Below are positions 1-5,963 of a stretch of DNA of 6,027 nucleotides, in pieces. How positions within the stretch are numbered: the first letter of the stretch is position 1; the number at the start of each line of letters is the position of its first letter. Source of the DNA: Flavihumibacter sp. (GTDB taxonomy: Bacteria > Bacteroidota > Bacteroidia > Chitinophagales > Chitinophagaceae). The stretch covers positions 1 to 6,027 of the forward strand of contig JALOMU010000116.1 in the NCBI GenBank assembly GCA_025455285.1, given 5' to 3'. Position numbers and translations under genes: made by a program. A model generated the notes under the pieces. That model was given only the letters and a program-made list of their open reading frames with translations, was not told the DNA's origin and searched no databases.

Positions 1-717
1 GCCATTGGTGCTAAATAGGATCACGATAAAAGAAACCAAACCAAGTAGCGCAGTGAAAGCAATATTACCGGTTACATTGGCTGCACCTGGCAGAAGACCA
101 AACAGGTTATTAATCAGGATAAAGAAAAATACAGTTAAGAGGTAGGGCAGGTATTTCTGGTATTTATTCCCCAGGTAGGGTATAGCAACATCATCCCGAA
201 CAAAAGTGATTACCGGTTCAACCGCATTTTGCAAACCCGAAGGAGCTTTATTGGCACCGTTTGCGGTATACTTTTTAGCAATTCCGGTCATGATCCATAC
301 CAGCGTAATTACTGCCAATAACATTTGCACCACATTCTTGGTCATGGAGAAATCATAGACCTTAACGGTTGCATCCACATTTCCGCTGGCATCAACCGGC
401 ACGATATGATCATGATCCAGTTTATACCCCTCGTGTATGGTTTCGCCGTGATGAAATTTGGAGGATGAAAATAGGCTCAGTCCGCGCTGTGGAGAATATA
501 CAACTATGGGTAGCGGCAGGGTTACATGCGTTTCTCCAATTGTGAAAAAATGCCATTCATGTGAATCAGCAATGTGATGCAGGATGGCTTTACCGGCGTC
601 AAATTTTTCAGCTTTTCCGTTGTCACCGCCCTCATTAGCCAGAACAGCAGTTCCGAAACATACCAAAAATGCGCTGAAAGTCGCTACCAGTAAAGATTTG
701 ACGCTTTTCCTTGCCAT
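1..717 (-). CDS. atpB: F0F1 ATP synthase subunit a (partial, C-terminus off the left edge)
   Basis: Subunit a forms the two proton half-channels of F0 beside the c-ring in the inner membrane. The first 239 codons are present. Residues 1-27 look like a signal peptide (KSVKSLLVATF..., possible cleavage after VLA27). Residues 40-75 carry HHIADSHEWHFF and a LPLPIVVY strand, and residues 87-96 carry SKFHHGETIH; this histidine-rich periplasmic extension is the Bacteroidota form of the protein. Membrane segments follow at about 125-147, 189-211 and 215-237, with the family-like FVRDDVAIPYLG at 172-183 and NNLFGLLPG at 203-211. The essential channel arginine lies in the missing part. The start is chosen because the signal peptide begins there and a TAnnTTTG box lies 19 bases upstream; no Shine-Dalgarno is visible. 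A 404-base spacer separates it from the ABC gene upstream, and no atpI/atpZ-like gene precedes it. The identification is secure. Confidence 0.96.
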   Translation of the reverse strand, partial: MARKSVKSLLVATFSAFLVCFGTAVLANEGGDNGKAEKFDAGKAILHHIADSHEWHFFTIGETHVTLPLPIVVYSPQRGLSLFSSSKFHHGETIHEGYKLDHDHIVPVDASGNVDATVKVYDFSMTKNVVQMLLAVITLVWIMTGIAKKYTANGANKAPSGLQNAVEPVITFVRDDVAIPYLGNKYQKYLPYLLTVFFFILINNLFGLLPGAANVTGNIAFTALLGLVSFIVILFSTNG

Positions 718-736
718 GCAGTTTCAAAATTTTGCG

Positions 737-744
737 CAAAGATA
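737..744 (-). promoter_or_regulatory. Putative atpB promoter, -7 box TATCTTTG
   Basis: On the minus strand the sequence reads TATCTTTGCGC, matching the Bacteroidota -7 consensus TAnnTTTG, with 19 bases between the box and the atpB ATG. No TTG at the usual -33 distance is visible, because that region is the purine-rich repeat zone. The implied leader is only about 10-15 bases. Confidence 0.55.
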
Positions 745-756
745 GGGAGGAAGGGG

Positions 757-808
757 GAATTATGAAGGATGAATTATGAAGTTAGAAGTAGGAATTATGA
801 ATTATGAA
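757..808. repeat. Four copies of GAATTATGAA
   Basis: Identical decamers lie at 757-766, 771-780, 792-801 and 799-808, the last two overlapping by three bases. They are set in a purine-rich context (GGGAGGAAGGGGG before, GTAGGGAGAAG after). The cluster sits 40-91 bases upstream of the atpB start, just upstream of its -7 box, so it occupies the place of the -33 element and upstream promoter region. The function is unknown; it looks like an intergenic low-complexity repeat. Confidence 0.8.
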
Positions 809-837
809 GTAGGGAGAAGCGATAAGTGATCATTTAG

Positions 838-864
838 GGCTATTCCATTGAGGAACGGAATGCC
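838..864. repeat. Imperfect inverted repeat (8-bp stem, 10-base loop)
   Basis: GGC-T-ATTCC at 838-846 pairs with GGAATGCC at 857-864, with T841 bulged. A run of seven A follows at 865-871. For minus-strand transcription the T-run precedes the hairpin, so this is not a standard intrinsic terminator for the ABC gene. It may still end or stabilise the transcript, or be chance. Confidence 0.35.
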
Positions 865-1007
865 AAAAAAACGACATAATTAATTGCATATCAATAAAAT
901 AAATATAGAACCCTGAATCCATGTCCCCAAAGTCAGACCATCAGGTTTTGGGTGTGCGTTAAGCCCACACATATGTTTCCATTTTCCCTACCCTTCCCTC
1001 TTTCCTT

Positions 1008-1115
1008 GCCTCCCGTCTCCTTTGTCCCCCCTTACCACCCATCTTCCATTCCTCCATCTTCCATTCCTCCATCTTCCATTCCTCCCTTCTCCCGCCTCCC
1101 TTCTCCTTTGTCCCC
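1008..1115. repeat. 22-bp direct repeat pair flanking the 15-mer array
   Basis: Bases 1008-1029 and 1094-1115 share GCCTCCC, then TCTCCTTTGTCCCC after one differing base (G1015 versus T1101), so 21 of 22 bases match. They are offset by 86 bases and bracket the three 15-mers, suggesting that a larger unit was duplicated before or together with the tandem array. Confidence 0.85.
1041..1085. repeat. Tandem repeat, three perfect copies of a 15-mer
   Basis: The unit ATCTTCCATTCCTCC occurs at 1041-1055, 1056-1070 and 1071-1085 with no mismatch. One extra C of the same phase flanks each end. A perfect 15-bp minisatellite in a pyrimidine tract points to recent slippage or unequal exchange. The array is not in any real gene. 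Confidence 0.95.
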
Positions 1116-1121
1116 GCTTCC

Positions 1122-2894
1122 CTACCCCTTCTCAAACTGCGATTCATACAAACTATGGTAATATCCCTTTCGCTCCAGCAGTTCCTCATGAGAACCAATT
1201 TCCCGGATCTCCCCTTTATCCAGTACAATGATCTTATCCGCCTTGCGAATCGTACTAAGGCGGTGCGCAATTACAATTGCCGTACGACCCGATATCAGGT
1301 TGTCGATCGCCTGCTGAATCAGTTGCTCACTTTCCGTATCAACGCTGGAAGTGGCTTCATCGAGGATCAAAATGCTCGGATCATATAAAAGTGCCCGGAT
1401 AAAGGACAGAATCTGCCGCTGACCTAAAGAAAGCGTTGCACCCCGCTCCATCACTTTATAATCATACCCCCCGGGCAACGACTCAATAAATTCATGCACT
1501 CCGATCATTTTAGCAGCACGCTCCACCTGATCGCGACTGATAGCCGGATTGCGAAGGGTTATGTTTTCAAGCACTGATCCGGAAAAAAGAAAAACATCCT
1601 GAAGCACCACACCGGTTTGCCGCCTTAATGCTTCCAACCTGTATTCCTCCACCGCTACTCCATCGATCCTGATACTGCCTTTTTTAATATGATACAAGCG
1701 GTTCAGCAGACTAATGATTGATGTCTTGCCACTACCCGTATGCCCCACCAGGGCCACTGTTTCACCAGGTTCCACCGTGAAATTCAGGTCTTTTAATACA
1801 TACTGCTCGTCCTTGTAAGCAAACCAGACATGGTCAAATTCTATTTTGCCCGCCACCTTATCCGGTGCAAAGCTTCCTTCGGTTTGGATATAGTCTTCAT
1901 TGTCCAGCACCTTGAATACCCGTTCACTGGCCACCATGCCCATCTGCAATACATTGAACTTATCTGCGATCACCCGAAGCGGTCGAAAGAGCAGGTTCAA
2001 AAACAAAATAAAAGAGATCATTTTACCTGCCATCTCAGCACCCTGCTCGGGCGGCAGTTGCAAAGCATGACTCGCCGCCCACCAAACCAGCAATCCGGTA
2101 GAGACCGCCAGCACAATTTCAACCACCGGGAAAAAGACCGAGTAGGCAAAAATCGCATTGATATTGGCGTTTCGGTGTTCTTTATTGATTTTTTTAAACT
2201 TGTCAAACTCCCTTTCCTCCGCTGCAAAAGTCTGCACCACCTGGATCCCTGTCAAATGCTCCTGTACAAAAGCATTCAGCGCAGCCACTGCATTCCGCAC
2301 CCGAATAAAAGACCGGTTTACACTCTCCTTAAAAATGTAGGTTGCCAGAATCAGAAAAGGAAAAGGTGCCAGGCTGATAAGAGCCAGTTTCCAATCGACC
2401 CAGAACATGACAAAAAGTATCGATAAAATGGAAAGGAAATCTGCAATAATGGGAATCAGCCCGTCTGAAAAAACTTCATTTACCGATTCAATATCATTGA
2501 TCGTACGTGTAGTAAGCGTACCAATGGGTGTAGCGTCAAATTGGGAGAGATTCAATCCCACAACCTTATTGAAAACACGCACCCGCAGGTTTTTCACCAC
2601 AGTTTGCCCAAGCCAGGAGGTAGTGAACGTAAAAAAGAAACGGAACAGGGTCTCCACGAGGAGCAATCCGAATTGAATCAGGGTGATTCGGATTACCCAA
2701 TCGAGCATCCCGTTCCGTATGTAATTATTTACCGTGATCTGGATCAGCCAGGGTCTAACCGGTGTTAGTAACGCCAGCAAGATTGCCAGGCCAAGTGATA
2801 ACATCACTTTTTTCCGATAAGGTGCTGCAAGGCTGAAAACCCTTCGTAATAATGTCCAGTCAAATATCTTCTTATTGCCAGAGGTCGATGACAT
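1122..2894 (-). CDS. ABC exporter half-transporter (MsbA/lipid-multidrug exporter type)
   Basis: This 590-residue protein fuses a six-helix exporter membrane domain (about residues 12-325) to an ATPase domain (about 350-585), the usual architecture and length for a homodimerising or heterodimerising half-exporter of the MsbA/BmrA/YheH kind. The visible ATPase motifs are an A-loop aromatic near Y360, Walker A GHTGSGKTS at 384-392, Q-loop Q432 in VVLQDVFLFSG, signature LSLGQ at 488-492 (leucine in place of the first glycine of LSGGQ), Walker B ILILDE ending D512-E513, D-loop SSVD at 516-519 and H-loop H544. All catalytic residues are intact, so both sites of a homodimer should hydrolyse ATP. 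The substrate cannot be read from sequence; lipids, drugs or peptides are possible. It starts 12 bases after the caspase-like gene on the same strand. The C-terminal EKG and TAG stop lie in a purine tract. Confidence 0.95.
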   Translation of the reverse strand: MSSTSGNKKIFDWTLLRRVFSLAAPYRKKVMLSLGLAILLALLTPVRPWLIQITVNNYIRNGMLDWVIRITLIQFGLLLVETLFRFFFTFTTSWLGQTVVKNLRVRVFNKVVGLNLSQFDATPIGTLTTRTINDIESVNEVFSDGLIPIIADFLSILSILFVMFWVDWKLALISLAPFPFLILATYIFKESVNRSFIRVRNAVAALNAFVQEHLTGIQVVQTFAAEEREFDKFKKINKEHRNANINAIFAYSVFFPVVEIVLAVSTGLLVWWAASHALQLPPEQGAEMAGKMISFILFLNLLFRPLRVIADKFNVLQMGMVASERVFKVLDNEDYIQTEGSFAPDKVAGKIEFDHVWFAYKDEQYVLKDLNFTVEPGETVALVGHTGSGKTSIISLLNRLYHIKKGSIRIDGVAVEEYRLEALRRQTGVVLQDVFLFSGSVLENITLRNPAISRDQVERAAKMIGVHEFIESLPGGYDYKVMERGATLSLGQRQILSFIRALLYDPSILILDEATSSVDTESEQLIQQAIDNLISGRTAIVIAHRLSTIRKADKIIVLDKGEIREIGSHEELLERKGYYHSLYESQFEKG

Positions 2895-2898
2895 GGCG

Positions 2899-2906
2899 CA
2901 AAGATA
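2899..2906 (-). promoter_or_regulatory. TATCTTTG box 4 bases before the ABC exporter start
   Basis: The 12-base gap after the preceding stop codon reads TATCTTTGCGCC and is followed directly by ATG. It matches the Bacteroidota -7 consensus and is identical over TATCTTTGCGC to the atpB promoter. No -33 TTG is seen at the usual distance. If used, transcription would begin at or within the start codon, giving a leaderless message. No Shine-Dalgarno is present as an alternative; the nearest purine run encodes the Glu tail of the upstream gene, too far away. Confidence 0.4.
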
Positions 2907-5132
2907 TTATTCTTCCTCTTCCACCCCTCGGTAGGCTTTGATAAAGATCGCACCCAGATTTTTGTAGGGTGGAATATAATCATCAAAGCGCTCTTTTGCC
3001 TCCCCGGTAAAAAGCTTGCCAAGCTCCGTCCACATGGGCATCCACTCAATTGCAGCTCCATTTCTCAGGGAAGTATTAATAGAATTCAATATAGGTTCAT
3101 TAACCGCGCGGGCACCTATCTGTTTGGAGGAAATGATATGGGCATCCGGACTGATAGTCAAGACATCATTCAGGTTATTGTAACCACCGCAGGAACCAAG
3201 CACTACGATTCGCGCAGATGGAGTAATCTGACCAAGTGAAGATTTCACATGATAACTATGTCCGCGATGAATATATACTGTTGGATACAACTGATTCTGA
3301 TCCAGGTATTCCTGCAATTTGGCCTGAGCTTTGGCATCCGGATCATCCAATCCGTACAGCGGCTTGTTTGCGAAGATCCATACCGGCTTCCCTTTGGTGG
3401 ACTTGATGGTAACAAAATCCTTATTTTCAGTAACAGCCCATTCGGGTTTACCCTTGAACAGGGTCATGAAATTTGCAAAAGAAACCTGGCCATCCTTATC
3501 GTCATCGCCGTAGAAAAAGACCTGCTGAATAACACGCCCGGCAGAATCAGCAAGGCGTTCAAACGGAACCGTATATACAGGAGGTATACCCAGGGCTTTT
3601 GACAAATCGACTTTCGATGTAGTATCCGCCGATTCAAACAAGGTTTTTTCAATCTGGTAAATCTTCTGCCCATTCAGATCACCGTTCTGCACATTACGTT
3701 CATAGTTCAAACGGGCTTCTTCCAACATATTTGCAGCTAATACCTTATTCTTTTCAAAAATGCTGGAATAGGCGTCTGCCACATCCACGGCATCCTCCAC
3801 ACTATTAATGCTAGTATTTTTTTCAAGTCCAAACATGAACGATTTCATCAGTACGGTTGCATTAGAGTCTGGCATCAATTTCAACAACGTGTCCAATTCA
3901 TTATAAGCAGCCGCCATTTTGATGAACTTCCTGAAATAGTCAAAATTCATACTCATGAACAGACTATCAGTGGGGGTTCCTTTTAATTTGGTAATGATCC
4001 TTTTGAAAACACCCCGGTAGCTGGAGGTATAAATTTCATCTTCGCCCAACACACAGAGATAATAGAGTTCCTGCGGACTCAGGGGATCAATCACTTTAAA
4101 GCGAACAGGGTCAGGGGAATTGTGCAATCCGTTGATCTGGCTGATAAAAAACTGGCGCGCCTTATTATCCATGCGTTCGATCAGGGCTTTGCGCTCCATA
4201 GGCGTATCCTTTTGCAGCATACGTTCTGTATGGCTGAGGCGGGTTTTCACCATCAGGCGGTAATATTCCAGGTCGTTGTCTTTTACCTTATCCACCTCTT
4301 CAAAAGTCATTTTACCGCGGTAAATCTCGTCTATAAAGGGAAAGTATAACTGACCACTCCGACTGGAAGCCATCTCGGCAATTACCTTTACTACGGGATC
4401 AGGATGGATGCGGATATACCTGGCCAGGGCATCATTGGAAGCGGCATAATCATAGACCTTACGCGGATCACGGCGTGCTTCCGCTGCAATCAGGCTATCC
4501 CGCTTCGGATAAGCAAAATTGGTTTTCAGGAAAGGCATTGTACGATCCGGGTATAACTGCAGGTATTTGATCTGCAGGATATCCTTACTGGCTTTTACAC
4601 CGATATTTTCGGGGTACGTAAAACAATCCACAATTATTTTTCCCACCCAGTAATGTGATTTGGCAACCACGGGGTCAATACCCTTACTTTTTTTATCCAG
4701 GGACATAGCTTCGCTGAAATGCTCCACCATTTGGGGAGCCAGGGCGGGCTGGATTTGACGCGCACGCGAACCAGAACCAAAATTCCTGGCAAGAATTTCC
4801 AATCCTTTTAAATATTTGATTTTTTCATTATCCTTCAGCAGGGAATCCAGCTCAACTGATTTCTGGATGGCATCCAGTTGATCCACCATCGCGTAACGTA
4901 CGGCGGTATTAATGGTTTCATCCTTACTCAGCGGAATATAGCCTTTTACATAGGAGCCAGGCTGCTGAAACAATTTCTTTTGTTCTTTGTCGATGTTTTC
5001 ATGAAAGATCACACGGCTGCGCTCCACCGGATAGGAAGCAACCGGCATGGCCTGAAAGCCGGATGCCGAGGTCTGTGCGATCGAACCCAGACTGGCAAAT
5101 ACCAGGCTGGAAAAGGGTATCAGTTTGTTCAT
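2907..5132 (-). CDS. Secreted protein with a C-terminal caspase-like (clan CD) domain
   Basis: I do not recognise a named family for this 741-residue protein. Residues 1-19 form a signal peptide (MNKLIPFSSLVFASLGSIA, then QTS) with an SIA|Q cleavage site and no lipobox, so it should be periplasmic or exported. Residues about 25-530 are mostly predicted-helical by eye, with a distinctive stretch at 351-372 (LSPQELYYL...EIYTSSY). Residues about 535-735 resemble a clan CD peptidase fold: VFFYGDDDKDG at 538-548, a VYIHRGHSYHV strand and turn at 619-629 with H622 and H625, then IVVLGSCGGY at 642-651 with C648, then AHIISSKQIG and NEP at 664-680. The His-Gly turn followed by a hydrophobic strand ending in SC-GG is how caspases, gingipains and separases place their catalytic dyad. 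The tail is acidic (VEEEE). The start at 5132 is preferred over an upstream in-frame ATG at 5177 because it opens the signal peptide and lies downstream of a TAAATTTG box. Peptidase activity is an inference. Confidence 0.85.
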   Translation of the reverse strand: MNKLIPFSSLVFASLGSIAQTSASGFQAMPVASYPVERSRVIFHENIDKEQKKLFQQPGSYVKGYIPLSKDETINTAVRYAMVDQLDAIQKSVELDSLLKDNEKIKYLKGLEILARNFGSGSRARQIQPALAPQMVEHFSEAMSLDKKSKGIDPVVAKSHYWVGKIIVDCFTYPENIGVKASKDILQIKYLQLYPDRTMPFLKTNFAYPKRDSLIAAEARRDPRKVYDYAASNDALARYIRIHPDPVVKVIAEMASSRSGQLYFPFIDEIYRGKMTFEEVDKVKDNDLEYYRLMVKTRLSHTERMLQKDTPMERKALIERMDNKARQFFISQINGLHNSPDPVRFKVIDPLSPQELYYLCVLGEDEIYTSSYRGVFKRIITKLKGTPTDSLFMSMNFDYFRKFIKMAAAYNELDTLLKLMPDSNATVLMKSFMFGLEKNTSINSVEDAVDVADAYSSIFEKNKVLAANMLEEARLNYERNVQNGDLNGQKIYQIEKTLFESADTTSKVDLSKALGIPPVYTVPFERLADSAGRVIQQVFFYGDDDKDGQVSFANFMTLFKGKPEWAVTENKDFVTIKSTKGKPVWIFANKPLYGLDDPDAKAQAKLQEYLDQNQLYPTVYIHRGHSYHVKSSLGQITPSARIVVLGSCGGYNNLNDVLTISPDAHIISSKQIGARAVNEPILNSINTSLRNGAAIEWMPMWTELGKLFTGEAKERFDDYIPPYKNLGAIFIKAYRGVEEEE

Positions 5133-5150
5133 AGATAGGAACCTTGGATT

Positions 5151-5158
5151 CAAATTTA
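5151..5158 (-). promoter_or_regulatory. Putative promoter of the caspase-like gene, -7 box TAAATTTG
   Basis: TAAATTTG on the minus strand fits TAnnTTTG and leaves 18 bases to the chosen ATG, similar to the spacing at atpB. It also argues against the longer start at 5177, which lies upstream of the box. The -33 position has no TTG; the nested inverted repeat begins about 24 bases upstream of the box, so the promoter may need an activator. Confidence 0.45.
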
Positions 5159-5181
5159 CACAATGCAACACCTGCATAACG

Positions 5182-5229
5182 TTTCAGTAACACTAAAATT
5201 GCCCTTAACAATTTCATAATCGGCTGAAA
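5182..5229. promoter_or_regulatory. Nested inverted repeat in the divergent promoter region
   Basis: The sequence reads TTTCAG-N8-AAATTG-N7-CAATTT-N9-CTGAAA. The inner pair (5196-5201 with 5209-5214) and the outer pair (5182-5187 with 5224-5229) are perfect inverted repeats sharing an axis at about 5205. The element ends two bases before the TTG of the response-regulator promoter and covers the -33 zone of the caspase-like gene, so a dimeric regulator bound here could act on both. The protein that binds is unknown. OmpR-family regulators more often use direct repeats. Confidence 0.4.
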
Positions 5230-5230
5230 A

Positions 5231-5260
5231 TTGGCTGCTTATCAGGCAGCATTAACTTTG
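5231..5260 (+). promoter_or_regulatory. Promoter of the two-component operon, TTG-N19-TAACTTTG
   Basis: TTG at 5231-5233 and TAACTTTG at 5253-5260 are separated by 19 bases, a full match to the Bacteroidota -33/-7 form. The ATG follows after 16 bases (CGTAAACAAATTATTA), which has no Shine-Dalgarno. The spacer between the boxes contains a short inverted repeat, GCTGC (5234-5238) and GCAGC (5246-5250), which could be an operator or could be chance. Confidence 0.7.
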
Positions 5261-5276
5261 CGTAAACAAATTATTA

Positions 5277-5963
5277 ATGGATAACAGGGATAAAAAGATT
5301 CTCATCGCCGATGACGAACCGGATATTTTAGAAATCATCCAGTACAATCTGCAGGCGGAAGGATACACCGTTTACACTGCCAAAGACGGTGATGAAGCCC
5401 TGATGAGAGCAAAACAGATCAAACCTGACCTAATCATTCTGGACATCATGATGCCCAAAAAGAATGGGGTTGAAGTTTGTGAGCTATTGAGAGCCCAACC
5501 CTCTTACAAGGATACCCTTATCATTTTTCTGACTGCACTGAGTGATGAATCCTCCCAACTAAAAGGGCTCGATACGGGAGCTGATGATTATATCAACAAA
5601 CCCATTAGCCCCAAATTACTAACCAGCCGGGTAAATGCCCTGTTTCGCCGGGTTACCAAAAAAGAAGAAGCCGGAACCGGTGTGCTGATGATAGACAACC
5701 TGGTGATCGATCCGGTAAAATTCGTGGTCATGGTGGACGACAACGAGATTACCCTCGCCAAAAAAGAATTTGAGTTATTATATTTACTCGCTTCCCGTCC
5801 AGGTCGGGTATTCCTTCGCAACGAAATCCTGAACCAGGTTTGGGGCAATGAAGTGATCGTTGGAGATCGCACCATTGATGTTCATATTCGTAAAATTCGC
5901 CAAAAACTGGGATTAGATTGTATTACCACCGTGAAAGGGGTTGGATACAAGTTTGATTTATGA
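5277..5963 (+). CDS. OmpR/PhoB-family response regulator
   Basis: This 228-residue DNA-binding response regulator has a normal length and all key residues. The receiver domain (about 6-125) has the acidic pair D12-D13 in ADDEP, the phosphoacceptor D56 at the end of DLIILD, the switch residues T86 (FLTA) and Y105, and K108 in NKP. A linker (about 127-136) leads to a winged-helix effector domain (about 138-228) with the recognition helix in RTIDVHIRKIRQKL (198-211) and the wing TVKGVGYKFDL. It should be phosphorylated by the kinase encoded directly downstream, whose ATG overlaps its TGA. It resembles PhoB-like regulators, but no phosphate genes are nearby, so the signal is not assigned. It is transcribed divergently from the caspase-like gene. 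Confidence 0.96.
   Translation: MDNRDKKILIADDEPDILEIIQYNLQAEGYTVYTAKDGDEALMRAKQIKPDLIILDIMMPKKNGVEVCELLRAQPSYKDTLIIFLTALSDESSQLKGLDTGADDYINKPISPKLLTSRVNALFRRVTKKEEAGTGVLMIDNLVIDPVKFVVMVDDNEITLAKKEFELLYLLASRPGRVFLRNEILNQVWGNEVIVGDRTIDVHIRKIRQKLGLDCITTVKGVGYKFDL

Larger units (their letters stand above)
718..1121. other. 404-base intergenic spacer between the ABC exporter and atpB
   Basis: No convincing gene lies here; the small open frames in the right half are low-complexity translations of the repeat tract. The spacer has three parts. Bases 740-826 are purine-rich on the plus strand and contain short GAATTATGAA repeats. Bases 830-975 are A+T-rich with one imperfect inverted repeat. Bases from 976 onward are strongly pyrimidine-rich and contain tandem 15-mers. 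The spacer must hold the 3' end of the ABC transcript and the atpB promoter. No classical hairpin followed by a T-run for minus-strand transcription is visible. Confidence 0.8.
976..1133. repeat. 158-base polypyrimidine/polypurine tract
   Basis: On the plus strand about 141 of 158 bases are C or T, and all 17 purines are isolated single bases. The tract covers the right part of the spacer and the last codons plus the TAG stop of the ABC gene. It contains the 15-bp tandem repeats and the 22-bp direct repeats listed separately. On the ABC transcript it reads as a G/A-rich 3' untranslated region. Confidence 0.85.

Noticed and set aside
655..670. Lipoprotein cleavage site at Cys20 of AtpB
   Set aside because: The residues before Cys (F-L-V) do not fit a lipobox, which needs Gly, Ala or Ser directly before Cys; an ordinary signal peptide with cleavage near A27 fits better.
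838..871. Intrinsic terminator for the ABC gene
   Set aside because: The run that would be U-rich comes before the hairpin on the minus strand, not after it, and the stem has a bulge and a large loop.
718..1133. Insertion sequence remnant, MITE or CRISPR array
   Set aside because: There is no transposase fragment, no clean terminal inverted repeats or target duplication, and the 15-mers are contiguous without spacers.
952..1270. Small open frames with repeated PPSSI or EEWKM translations
   Set aside because: They are translations of the 15-bp tandem repeat and polypyrimidine tract, overlap the ABC gene's 3' end, and have no start signals or recognisable domain.
1410..1440. Defective ABC signature motif (LSLGQ)
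   Set aside because: LSLGQ for LSGGQ is an accepted variant in exporters of this group, and Walker A, Walker B Glu513 and H-loop His544 are intact, so inactivity is not implied.
1830..2426. 198-codon open frame on the plus strand
   Set aside because: It lies wholly opposite the well-supported ABC exporter and its translation looks like an antisense shadow with no coherent domain.
5133..5177. Longer start (ATG at 5177) for the caspase-like protein
   Set aside because: It would put 15 residues before a clear signal peptide and place the TAAATTTG promoter box inside the coding region.
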